DNA of 64,000 nt, taken from the NCBI GenBank assembly GCA_965207025.1, contig OZ242258.1:806001-870000 (forward strand), written 5' to 3'. This stretch comes from Bin87 sp034423595. Lineage in GTDB: Bacteria > Chloroflexota > Dehalococcoidia > Lucifugimonadales > UBA3495. Positions 57,457 to 64,000 of this stretch are shown here, piece after piece. A model generated the notes under the pieces. It was given only the letters and a program-made list of their open reading frames with translations, was not told the origin of the DNA and did not search any database. Within the stretch, counting starts at the first letter, position 1. The number at the start of each line of letters is the position of its first letter. Made by a program: the position numbers and the translations under genes.

Positions 57457-57476
57457 CCTTCGTGAAAACCACTAAG

Positions 57477-57514
57477 AAAGGACTTCAGCCGGAGCAAGGC
57501 TGAAGTCCTTTTTT
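57477..57514 (+). terminator. Attenuator terminator before the DAHP synthase gene
   Basis: AAAGGACTTCAGCC (57477-57490) pairs perfectly with GGCTGAAGTCCTTT (57498-57511) around a 7-nt loop, and is followed by a T-run to 57514. It sits between the leader peptide and the structural gene, so it should control read-through. I could not identify a convincing antiterminator pairing by eye. Confidence 0.85.
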
Positions 57515-57564
57515 CATTAACAACCCAGTTGGCGCTGTCAAGCCCACCCACGCAGGAGGACAAT

Positions 57565-58638
57565 ATGGCAATCTCACCGGCCAAGGACGTAAATGTGATG
57601 AGCAACAACGCGTTGATTCGACCATCGGAACTGGAAGCTCGGATTCCATTGAGTTCCACCGCTGAGCAGACCGTTCTGGAAGGACGCCGTCAACTCGAAG
57701 CGGTACTCAATCGTGAGGACGAGCGTTTCGCGGTGATCGTAGGACCTTGCTCGATCCACGATCACAAGACGGCGCTGGATTACGCGGAGCGTCTCAAGCC
57801 CCTGGCTGATCGCCTGAGCGATCGCATCATGCTCGTGATGCGGGTCTATTTTGAAAAGCCTCGCACCACCGTGGGCTGGAAGGGCCTGATCTACGATCCC
57901 AACCTCAACGACACCTACGAGATCGAGGATGGTTTGCACCGCGCTCGCAAGTTGCTCATGGAAATCTCCGAGGCCGGACTCTATTCCGCCACCGAGTTTC
58001 TCGACCCGATCGTCCCCCAGTACGTCGCCGACCTGGTGACCTGGGCGGCCATCGGGGCCCGCACGACGGAGAGTCAGATTCACCGTCAGATGGCGTCCGG
58101 CTTGTCCATGCCGGTGGGATTCAAGAACGGCACCGACGGCGACCCTCAAACCGCCGTGGACGCCCTGGTTGCCGCTGCCACACCGCAGGCGTTCCTCGGC
58201 ATTGACCATGAGGGGCAGGCATCCATCGTGGAGACGCGGGGCAACAAGAACTGTCACCTGGTGATGCGCGGCGGGCGCAGCGGCACCAACTTCGACGCCC
58301 GCTCCATCGCCGTTGCCGAGGACGCTCTGCGCAAGGCCAACGCGCCCCTCAACGTAGTAGTCGATTGCAGCCACGGCAACTCCAACAAGGACCACACCCG
58401 CCAGCGTATCGCCTTCGAGGACGTGGTTAGCCAGCGGATGGGGGGAAACGACAACCTGGTTGGCGCAATGCTGGAAAGCAACATCAATGCCGGCGCCCAG
58501 AAACTCGGACCCGACCCCTCCACCCTGGAGTACGGCGTTTCGATCACCGATTCCTGTATTGCCTGGGATGAAACGGTGGACCTGCTCGATTGGGCGTACG
58601 ACCGGTTGGGACGGGAAGCAGCGGTCGCGGCAAACTAG
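57565..58638 (+). CDS. 3-deoxy-7-phosphoheptulonate (DAHP) synthase, class I
   Basis: Start at ATG 57565, with AGGAGG upstream (357 residues). It condenses PEP with erythrose 4-phosphate in the first step of the shikimate pathway. It is the AroFGH type: AVIVGPCSIHDHKTALDYAERL, RVYFEKPRTTVGWKGLIYDPNLN, GLYSATEFLDPIVPQYVADLVTWAAIGARTTESQIHR, GFKNGTDG, VMRGGRSGTNFD and VVDCSHGNSNKDH, with the metal-binding Cys, His, Glu and Asp present. In E. coli such enzymes respond to Phe, Tyr or Trp; the leader here suggests Phe and Tyr. Confidence 0.95.
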   Translation: MAISPAKDVNVMSNNALIRPSELEARIPLSSTAEQTVLEGRRQLEAVLNREDERFAVIVGPCSIHDHKTALDYAERLKPLADRLSDRIMLVMRVYFEKPRTTVGWKGLIYDPNLNDTYEIEDGLHRARKLLMEISEAGLYSATEFLDPIVPQYVADLVTWAAIGARTTESQIHRQMASGLSMPVGFKNGTDGDPQTAVDALVAAATPQAFLGIDHEGQASIVETRGNKNCHLVMRGGRSGTNFDARSIAVAEDALRKANAPLNVVVDCSHGNSNKDHTRQRIAFEDVVSQRMGGNDNLVGAMLESNINAGAQKLGPDPSTLEYGVSITDSCIAWDETVDLLDWAYDRLGREAAVAAN

Positions 58639-58684
58639 CCGCCGGTTGCGGGGCGTTTGATGCGTCCTCTCCAGGCCTATTTTT

Positions 58685-58709
58685 CGGGGCGGGTGCAGAG
58701 CCCGCCCCG
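58685..58709 (+). terminator. Hairpin beyond the DAHP synthase gene
   Basis: CGGGGCGGG (58685-58693) pairs with CCCGCCCCG (58701-58709) around TGCAGAG, followed by TTTGCTGT. It lies 46 bp after the stop. The T-run is short, so it may be a weak terminator. Confidence 0.55.
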
Positions 58710-58811
58710 TTTGCTGTCGTGTTGCCGTGATATAATCGCGTTATCCTCAAAAATAAGAGTTTCCGATGCGAGCCAATTGCCGATTGCGTTTTCAGATTGA
58801 GGAGGACTGCC

Positions 58812-59399
58812 ATGTTTCCACAGGTTAGTCTCACCACGGATGTTTCGCGAGATGATGTTGGGCGGATTCGCGATTGGTTGCGCGATCCCGAAGTAAGCTC
58901 TCTCTGGTATGGAACTGACGATTCCGACGGTCACGCTCTCCACATCGGCTACGCCCCCGAGCGTGTTCAGGATGCCGCCGCTGATGAGTGGCGCCAGGTA
59001 TTCAATCAGGACGAGCGGCGCATCTATTCGATCTACTCCACCGAAGAAGCGCACATCGGCGAGGCGCAATTGCTGGTCGAATGGCCCCTGGAAGAAGCGC
59101 AACTGTTCATCCTTATTGGACGTAAGGACCTCTGGCACCATCACTACGGAACGGCGGCGCTGGTGGCCATGCTGGACGAAGCCTTTGACAGCCTCGAGTT
59201 GCACCGCGTCTGGGTGGACGTGCCGGAGTATAACGAGCACGCGCTGCAAATGTTCCGGCACTTGGGTTTCGTGCTTGAGGGCCACCTGCGTCGGACCCAC
59301 CGCAAGGACGGCAACTGGTACGATTCCTTTGCCATGGGCCTGCTGACCGACGAGTACCATCGCCGGCGCAGTCGGGTCCTGGCTCAGTACGGCGCGTAG
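58812..59399 (+). CDS. GNAT-family acetyltransferase (RimJ-like)
   Basis: 195 residues from ATG 58812, with GGAGG upstream. The GNAT fold is recognisable in the second half: EAQLFILIGRKDLWHHHYGTAALVAMLDEAF covers the acetyl-CoA binding region (an xGxxxA-type turn HYGTAA), followed by LHRVWVDVPEYNEHALQMFRHLGFVLEGHLRRTHRKDG, the typical motif-B region of RimJ-type enzymes. The substrate (a protein N-terminus or a small molecule) is unknown. TATAAT at 58731-58736 may be its -10. Confidence 0.8.
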   Translation: MFPQVSLTTDVSRDDVGRIRDWLRDPEVSSLWYGTDDSDGHALHIGYAPERVQDAAADEWRQVFNQDERRIYSIYSTEEAHIGEAQLLVEWPLEEAQLFILIGRKDLWHHHYGTAALVAMLDEAFDSLELHRVWVDVPEYNEHALQMFRHLGFVLEGHLRRTHRKDGNWYDSFAMGLLTDEYHRRRSRVLAQYGA

Positions 59400-59428
59400 C
59401 CAGAGGGCAGCGGGGTTGGAGGATAACT

Positions 59429-60136
59429 ATGCCGGTCATAACCATCAACGGGGTCATTGGCAGCGGTACCCTTGAAATCGGGCACATGGTCGCACAGAAT
59501 CTGGGAATCAACTACGTGGACCGCTACATCTTCTCTGAGGCGGCGCGCTTGGTCGGTTCCCCGATCGGCCAACTGATCGAAAAGGAACAGCGAGTAGTGC
59601 CCTTTCGCGAGAAGGTGGCGCGCTTCATGCAGGGCGTACTGGAGCGTTCCGCCGTGGCCGGCGCCGGCGCCGAACCGTATTTCGGACGCGGCATCGAGAT
59701 GCTCCCCGCCGAAGCCTACACCGAGTTGGTTTCCGACGCGGCCGCCACGTCGCCGGTGCATGACCGAGCGTTCATCGAAGCGACCACCTCGGTGATCAAG
59801 GAACTCGCCGGCGGCGGCGACGTCGTCATAATCGGTCGCGGCGGAAACATGATCCTGGCCGACACTCCGGGCGTGATCCACGTTGGGTTGATCGCCCCGA
59901 TGGATGTGCGTATCGACACCATGGCCAAGCGGGAAATGTTCTCCAGCGAAGAAGCCCGCGCCTATGCCGAGGATCTGGAAAACGCCCGGGTCACGTTCTA
60001 TCGCAAATTCTTCCGGGTCAATGCCAATGACCCCACCAAATTCCACCTGATGCTCAACATCGGGCGCATTTCCCAGAGCACCGCCGCCGAGATCATAGGG
60101 CACGCTGCCGAGGACATCGCAGGAGCCGCAACCTAG
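59429..60136 (+). CDS. Cytidylate-kinase-like protein
   Basis: 235 residues from ATG 59429, with a GGAGG-type site upstream. The N-terminus resembles the cytidylate kinase-like family: VITINGVIGSGTLEIGHMVAQNLGINYVDRYI. The P-loop is unusual, GSGTLEIG, with no Lys in the usual place. The middle has GGDVVIIGRGGNMILADTPGVIHVGLIAP and the end a lid-like basic segment VTFYRKFFRVNANDP. Many related proteins in environmental genomes have unknown substrates. It starts 29 bp after the acetyltransferase gene and is 2 bp from the rhomboid gene. Confidence 0.7.
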   Translation: MPVITINGVIGSGTLEIGHMVAQNLGINYVDRYIFSEAARLVGSPIGQLIEKEQRVVPFREKVARFMQGVLERSAVAGAGAEPYFGRGIEMLPAEAYTELVSDAAATSPVHDRAFIEATTSVIKELAGGGDVVIIGRGGNMILADTPGVIHVGLIAPMDVRIDTMAKREMFSSEEARAYAEDLENARVTFYRKFFRVNANDPTKFHLMLNIGRISQSTAAEIIGHAAEDIAGAAT

Positions 60137-60138
60137 CC

Positions 60139-60948
60139 GTGCTTCCAATCGCCGATGCGGGGCGTTTTCGCGGCACGTTTCCGTACGTCAACGTCGCCCT
60201 GCTCACCCTGAACTCCCTGGTTTTCCTCTACGAGATCGGGGTCGGTGGATTCGGGTTCCTCTTTGGCGGCAGCACCCTCGGCGTCACGGTGTTCTTCCTG
60301 AAGTTCGGCTTTATACCGGCTGAGTTGTCGTCAGGGCAGGGGTTCGAGATTTTGCCGCTGGGCCGGGGCGTTGACATCGCCTCGCCGATACCGACGTGGG
60401 CTACGTTGCTGTCATGTATGTTCATCCACGGCGGGCTGATGCACTTCATCGGCAACATGCTGTTCCTGTGGGTGTTCGGCGACAACATTGAGGACACCTT
60501 CGGCCACGTCAAGTACCTGGTCTTCTACCTGGTGGCCGGAGTGTTGGCCACGCTGGCGCACTTCGCCATCGACCCGTCGTCCCAAACCCCGCTGGTGGGC
60601 GCCAGCGGCGCGATCTCCGGCGTGATGGGAGCCTACCTGCTCCTTTATCCACGGAACCGCATTCGGACGCTGATCATCTACTTCCTAATCACCGTGGTCG
60701 AACTGCGCGCCATCTGGCTGCTCCTGATCTGGTTCGGTCTTCAGACCATACAGGGATTGCTTTCCATCGGCGTGAGCGAGCAGGTTAGCACAGCGTTCTT
60801 CGCCCACATCGGCGGGTTCGTGGTGGGCGCAGGGGTGGGCTTGGTGGTGAGGATGTTCCGACGGCCGCCCGGCCCCGCCGGGTACGGTGGCGGGAGGGGA
60901 GGCTACGATCAGCCGGCGCAGTATTGGCGCGGGCGGCGGATTGATTGA
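60139..60948 (+). CDS. Rhomboid-family intramembrane serine protease
   Basis: 269 residues from GTG 60139. Six or seven hydrophobic segments are visible. The catalytic Ser is in VGASGAISGVMGAYL near residue 155 and the catalytic His in FAHIGGFVVG. The loop-1 segment MFIHGGLMHFIGNMLFLWVFG and GHVKYLVFYLVAG are standard for the family. The tail is Gly, Arg and Tyr-rich. Substrates cannot be inferred. It is probably co-transcribed with the kinase-like gene 2 bp upstream. Confidence 0.92.
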   Translation: MLPIADAGRFRGTFPYVNVALLTLNSLVFLYEIGVGGFGFLFGGSTLGVTVFFLKFGFIPAELSSGQGFEILPLGRGVDIASPIPTWATLLSCMFIHGGLMHFIGNMLFLWVFGDNIEDTFGHVKYLVFYLVAGVLATLAHFAIDPSSQTPLVGASGAISGVMGAYLLLYPRNRIRTLIIYFLITVVELRAIWLLLIWFGLQTIQGLLSIGVSEQVSTAFFAHIGGFVVGAGVGLVVRMFRRPPGPAGYGGGRGGYDQPAQYWRGRRID

Positions 60949-61001
60949 GCTGCCCGGATGCTTTACGATTTGGGATATCCGGGGATACAGCGGAGAGCCT
61001 T

Positions 61002-61280
61002 ATGGACGTGAAGGATGCTACCAATAAAGCTCGGGAGTACGTAACCGCCGTATTCGCCGATGAAGAAATTACGCAACTCGGTCTCGAAGAGGTGATGTAC
61101 GACGTGGCTTCCGAACAGTGGCGCATTACCTTCGGCTTTTCTCGGCCTTGGGACCAGCGAAATACTGTGGCTGTGAGGATGGGCCTGAAAACCCCTCGCG
61201 CCTATAAAGTAGTTCACGTCAACAACGACGGCAGCATCGCAGGGTTGACCGACCGCCTGTTGCCGGACTTGAAAGCTTGA
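61002..61280 (+). CDS. Small protein coupled to a PIN-domain gene
   Basis: 92 residues from ATG 61002, with GGAGAG upstream; the frame opens earlier inside the rhomboid gene. It begins with a helix (MDVKDATNKAREYVTAVFADE) and then has strands with VASEQWRITFGFSRPW. It does not match the usual antitoxin families I know. Its stop TGA overlaps the PIN-domain start ATG by one base (TGATG), so the two are translationally coupled, as in toxin-antitoxin pairs, although a different role is possible. Confidence 0.6.
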   Translation: MDVKDATNKAREYVTAVFADEEITQLGLEEVMYDVASEQWRITFGFSRPWDQRNTVAVRMGLKTPRAYKVVHVNNDGSIAGLTDRLLPDLKA

Positions 61281-61738
61281 TGCCACTGCTCGGATACTTT
61301 GTCGACGCGAACCTGCTTATTTTGCTGGTGGTAGGCAGTGTTGACCCGCGCATTATCGCTAAGCACAGACGATTGGATGAATTTACCGCCGATGATTACG
61401 ATTTTCTGCTCGTTGTGCTGAATGAAGTTCGCCATATCTTCGTGACCCCCAACACGCTCACCGAAGCCTCCAACCTGCTGCGACAACACGGAGAACCGGA
61501 ACGCTCCCGCCTGATGGACCGCCTCGCGTATCTCATTGAGGAAAGCGACGAGGTAGTAGTCGCCAGCGCCGAGGCCGCCGCCAACCCCCACTTCGGTCAG
61601 TTGGGCCTTACCGATGCCGCGCTATTGGAATCCATCGGCCCCCAAACTCCCCTGCTGACCGTTGACCACGACTTGTACGTGGCCGCTCTGGCGACCGGGA
61701 CGGACACGGCGGTGAATTTCCTGCATTTAATGGGGTAG
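61280..61738 (+). CDS. PIN-domain protein (putative RNase)
   Basis: 152 residues from ATG 61280. The PIN-like acidic residues are in place: FVDANLL (Asp9), NTLTEASNLL (Glu62), LGLTDAALLE (Asp112) and LLTVDHDLYVAAL (Asp129 and Asp131). VapC-type toxins and some housekeeping RNases share this fold. The insertion between about residues 20 and 50 is longer than in most VapC proteins. Together with the coupled upstream gene it may form a small module of unknown purpose. Confidence 0.75.
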   Translation: MPLLGYFVDANLLILLVVGSVDPRIIAKHRRLDEFTADDYDFLLVVLNEVRHIFVTPNTLTEASNLLRQHGEPERSRLMDRLAYLIEESDEVVVASAEAAANPHFGQLGLTDAALLESIGPQTPLLTVDHDLYVAALATGTDTAVNFLHLMG

Positions 61739-61796
61739 CGTTGGTAGTTCGTAGCTATCTACAAGCCTTGATGAACCATCCGGATGGAGCATTACA

Positions 61797-62084
61797 ATGG
61801 AATGGGACACCCGTTTTGAAATGCAAATTTTGCAAGCAATTGAATAACACCCGGGTCCGCGTAATTTTGGGCATTATGACTTGTCCAAAATTGTTGAGGA
61901 TGATAGGTACGTTGAAGCTACCCTTTACGTCAAACGAATGTACGACGATGGACTGGTCACCGCCACTGACCCTCCAAAACTAACCCTACAAAGCCGAAGT
62001 TATGGGTCTATCTTGGGTGGTCTTACCCAGCAAGGGCGAAAACGCCTCAACAAACTGATGGAAATGCAGGACGCAGATCTTTAG
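61797..62084 (+). pseudogene. Small winged-helix-like gene with in-frame TAA
   Basis: A start at ATG 61797 with GGAG upstream gives 16 residues, then TAA at 61845-61847, and the same frame continues in protein-like sequence to the stop at 62084. The part after the stop reads like a winged-helix domain (a long helix, MYDDGLVTATDP and a basic GRKRLNKLMEM end), resembling DUF2513-type small proteins. A nonsense mutation or a base error is likely; restart at a later codon (GTG-type near 61881) could give a 67-residue protein. Confidence 0.6.
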
Positions 62085-62134
62085 AGGCGAAGCAACGGTG
62101 GTAGGGTCTTGTCTTGAACACAAGGGATCAACGC

Positions 62135-63886
62135 CTACGGCGGCGTGGCCTGCCCATGCTCGTTGTCGCCCCAGCAAACCACACTACCATCAGTTTTCAC
62201 CCCGCAAGCATGTAATGCGCCGGCGCTAACCTGTCGAAATGTCCCTGCTGGTGGCGAGGCGCGTCCTATGAAATTTCCCGATAGGTGATTGCTGCCCCAG
62301 CAGACAACGCCGCCGGCAGTATTAATACCGCAGGTATAGAACAAGCCGGCACTGACTTGCTGAAATGTCCCCGAGGGCGGCGACGCTTGCCCCTCACTGT
62401 CATCGCCCCAACAAGAGACACCCCCATTTATCTTCACTCCACAGGCGTGATCGTTTCCAGTGCTGATTTGCTGGAAGTCCTCCGATGCGGGTCCGCCGAT
62501 ATCGTCGTCACAGATGACGTATCCATCGAATGGGTTGTCCATCAACCCACAGAGGTGATTTAGACCGTTACTGATCTGCTTGACAGGGATGATAGAGGGC
62601 AGTGGAGTTCTGATCCCCCAGCACTCAACGGTGCCATCCGTTTTCAGCCCGCAGGTGCTATTGCCACCCGCGCTTACCTGCTGAAAAGTACCTGTAGGTG
62701 GTATGGACTCACCATCAGCGTTGCTGCCCCAGCAAACGACGCTGCCGTTGGACTTCACCCCGCAAGTATGGCCCCTGTCGTTAAAGCCGCTACCGCCAGC
62801 GCTGATCTGCTGAAAATCAGCATCGGAGGGAGGCGGATAGTCGTAGGTCTTGCCCCAGCAAACGACCGTGCCGTTAGTCCTCAACCCGCAGGTGTGCTTA
62901 TGGCCAGCGGAGACCTGCACGAAATCCCCTGCCGCTGATAGTGTCATCGTAGCCGTTGGCTGCGCTGTTGCGGTAGGCATGGGACGAGCCAAGAAGGCCA
63001 AGCGGCTATCTATTTCGCTTACTGACAATGCAAATCCCACCCCCTCTGCAGTGGAATGCTTGGAAGTGTTCATGCCAATCACTTCGCCATCCAGATTGAC
63101 CAACGGTCCGCCACTGTTGCCCGGGTTGAGCGCAGCATCGGTTTGGAAATACTCGTAGCCGTCTATTTTTCGTTGCGACGATATGATTCCCCGGGTGACC
63201 GTTAGGTCGCCCCCTAATGTTGAGCTCAACGGAAACCCTAAGGCAATTACGTCGTCGCCAACTGCAACCTGTCGGGTGGTGCCCATGGCGATGGTGTCAA
63301 AATCGCTGCCGGAGTTCAGTCGCACTATTGCCAAATCCATCTTGTCATCCCGGCCCAAGACGGTGCCCTGGTGTCTTTCACCTCCCAAAATCACCGTGAC
63401 GTTGCGGCAGCAATCCACCCCGTGGGCATTGGTCGCTATCAACCCGCTGCTGTCATAAACGAACCCTGATCCGCTGCCGGAGGTCGTGACAATTCGCGCC
63501 ACACTGGTTTGCATCCGGGATACCAAGTCTGCGACCGTAGGTGTCGCGGTGGGGAGAGGACGCGGCGTGGAAGTTGGCGGAGGTAGAGGCGTCGTTGTTG
63601 GCGATGGCCGGGGTGTATAGGTAGCGCGGGGCGTGTCAGTTGGAACGGGAGGCTGGGTAACCATGGGATGCGGCGCAATCGTTGGCGTGCTGGCAGGCGC
63701 GGTATCGGCAGTCGCCGGCACGTGAGGAGTCGCATCGCCGGCAACCCGCGTCAGCTCTGCGGAGACCGTTGCCGATACATCGGGCGCTTCCGGTGTTTCG
63801 ACTGTGATGCAGCCCGACGCTGCCAGGGCCGCTGCCAGCATGATGAGTGCGCAGCAGCTTGCGGCTACGCTAATCTCCCGCCGCAT
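62135..63886 (-). CDS. Lipoprotein: HtrA-like serine protease fused to RCC1-like propeller
   Basis: 583 residues from ATG 63886. Order: lipoprotein signal with lipobox AASGC (Cys26); a Thr/Pro-rich linker (about 30-117); a trypsin-like domain (about 120-295) with His155 in ATNAHG, Asp184 in MDLAIV and Ser258 in NPGNSGGPL, all intact; a second Thr/Pro linker; and seven repeats of roughly 35 residues (about 320-583), each of the type QVSAG, HxCGL, GxVxCWG. Each repeat has two Cys that could pair. These resemble RCC1/BLIP-II-type seven-bladed propellers. It is expected to sit outside the membrane. The BKACE-like gene upstream ends 3 bp before its start. Confidence 0.88.
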   Translation of the reverse strand: MRREISVAASCCALIMLAAALAASGCITVETPEAPDVSATVSAELTRVAGDATPHVPATADTAPASTPTIAPHPMVTQPPVPTDTPRATYTPRPSPTTTPLPPPTSTPRPLPTATPTVADLVSRMQTSVARIVTTSGSGSGFVYDSSGLIATNAHGVDCCRNVTVILGGERHQGTVLGRDDKMDLAIVRLNSGSDFDTIAMGTTRQVAVGDDVIALGFPLSSTLGGDLTVTRGIISSQRKIDGYEYFQTDAALNPGNSGGPLVNLDGEVIGMNTSKHSTAEGVGFALSVSEIDSRLAFLARPMPTATAQPTATMTLSAAGDFVQVSAGHKHTCGLRTNGTVVCWGKTYDYPPPSDADFQQISAGGSGFNDRGHTCGVKSNGSVVCWGSNADGESIPPTGTFQQVSAGGNSTCGLKTDGTVECWGIRTPLPSIIPVKQISNGLNHLCGLMDNPFDGYVICDDDIGGPASEDFQQISTGNDHACGVKINGGVSCWGDDSEGQASPPSGTFQQVSAGLFYTCGINTAGGVVCWGSNHLSGNFIGRASPPAGTFRQVSAGALHACGVKTDGSVVCWGDNEHGQATPP

Positions 63887-63889
63887 TCA

Positions 63890-64000
63890 CTACGCCTCCG
63901 GGAACGGATTCAACCCTAGCATCTCCCGCGCCTGTTGCGGCGTTGCCGGCTCCCGGCCGTGCAGCCGGGACATGGTGACCGCCCACTCGATGTACTCGGC
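63890..64000 (-). CDS. C-terminal part of a BKACE-like (3-keto-5-aminohexanoate cleavage) protein
   Basis: The last 36 codons of a gene entering from the right edge, ending at TAG 63890-63892. The sequence AEYIEWAVTMSRLHGREPAT followed by a Gln-Gln-Ala-Arg-Glu-Met-Leu-Gly stretch closely resembles the C-terminus of DUF849/BKACE proteins, which cleave beta-keto acids with acetyl-CoA. Only the tail is visible, so the assignment is tentative. Confidence 0.5.
   Translation of the reverse strand, partial: AEYIEWAVTMSRLHGREPATPQQAREMLGLNPFPEA

Noticed and set aside
61741..61983. 80-codon plus frame after the PIN gene
   Set aside because: The alternative frame from ATG 61797 has a ribosome binding site and protein-like sequence on both sides of its stop.

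Overview
The window looks like a chromosomal segment of an uncultured GC-rich bacterium, most probably a Chloroflexi of the SAR202/Dehalococcoidia type. This is inferred from an orphan 16S rRNA gene with no 23S, 5S or tRNA beside it (an arrangement known from Dehalococcoidia), a GMC oxidoreductase, a luciferase-like flavin oxidoreductase, the 3' end of a BKACE-like gene, and an enlarged RpoC. A 16S comparison would settle the taxonomy.

Layout. 1-6.4 kb is accessory: an edge gene, a bacterial PH-domain membrane protein, a Thr/Pro-rich lipoprotein, then a sparse island. The island holds a nuclease-like gene flanked by two related zinc-ribbon genes, both damaged. One is split by a 114-bp miniature transposable element with 25-bp inverted repeats and a perfect 8-bp target duplication; the other lacks a start codon. 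6.4-17.7 kb carries a gamma-glutamyltransferase, folK/folP, an acyl-CoA carboxyltransferase, a flavin oxidoreductase, rarA, an arrestin-like protein, an isochorismatase-like protein, threonine aldolase and an alpha/beta hydrolase. 17.7-29.7 kb has lspA, a pseudouridine synthase, glnS, gltX, a K+ channel, an MBL-fold protein, mtaB, an iron-ADH-fold protein and, after a repeat-rich gap, pyrD.

29.8-49.4 kb is almost entirely leftward: gltB-gltD, a small unknown gene, a GMC oxidoreductase, fumC, rpoB and rpoC (pyrD follows). rpoBC has a near-consensus promoter and a leader hairpin; gltB and the divergent rsfS appear to share one palindromic -35 hexamer. 49.6-54.7 kb holds rsfS, ndk, the thiL-tsaE-tsaB cluster and the 16S gene with its own promoter, boxA and terminator.

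54.9-64 kb runs mostly rightward: CPBP protease, cysC, trpA, and a DAHP synthase gene preceded by an apparently undescribed attenuator (leaderless 34-codon leader peptide with a Phe/Tyr cluster, then a strong terminator). After these come a GNAT acetyltransferase, a cytidylate-kinase-like protein, a rhomboid protease, a two-gene PIN module, a small gene with an in-frame stop, and a leftward lipoprotein that joins an HtrA-like protease to seven RCC1-like repeats.

The most interesting items are the transposon-split zinc-ribbon gene and its module, the Phe/Tyr attenuator, the protease-propeller lipoprotein, the roughly 400-residue RpoC insertion, and several enzyme folds that have lost canonical catalytic or metal residues. 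I saw no CRISPR array and no tRNA gene.
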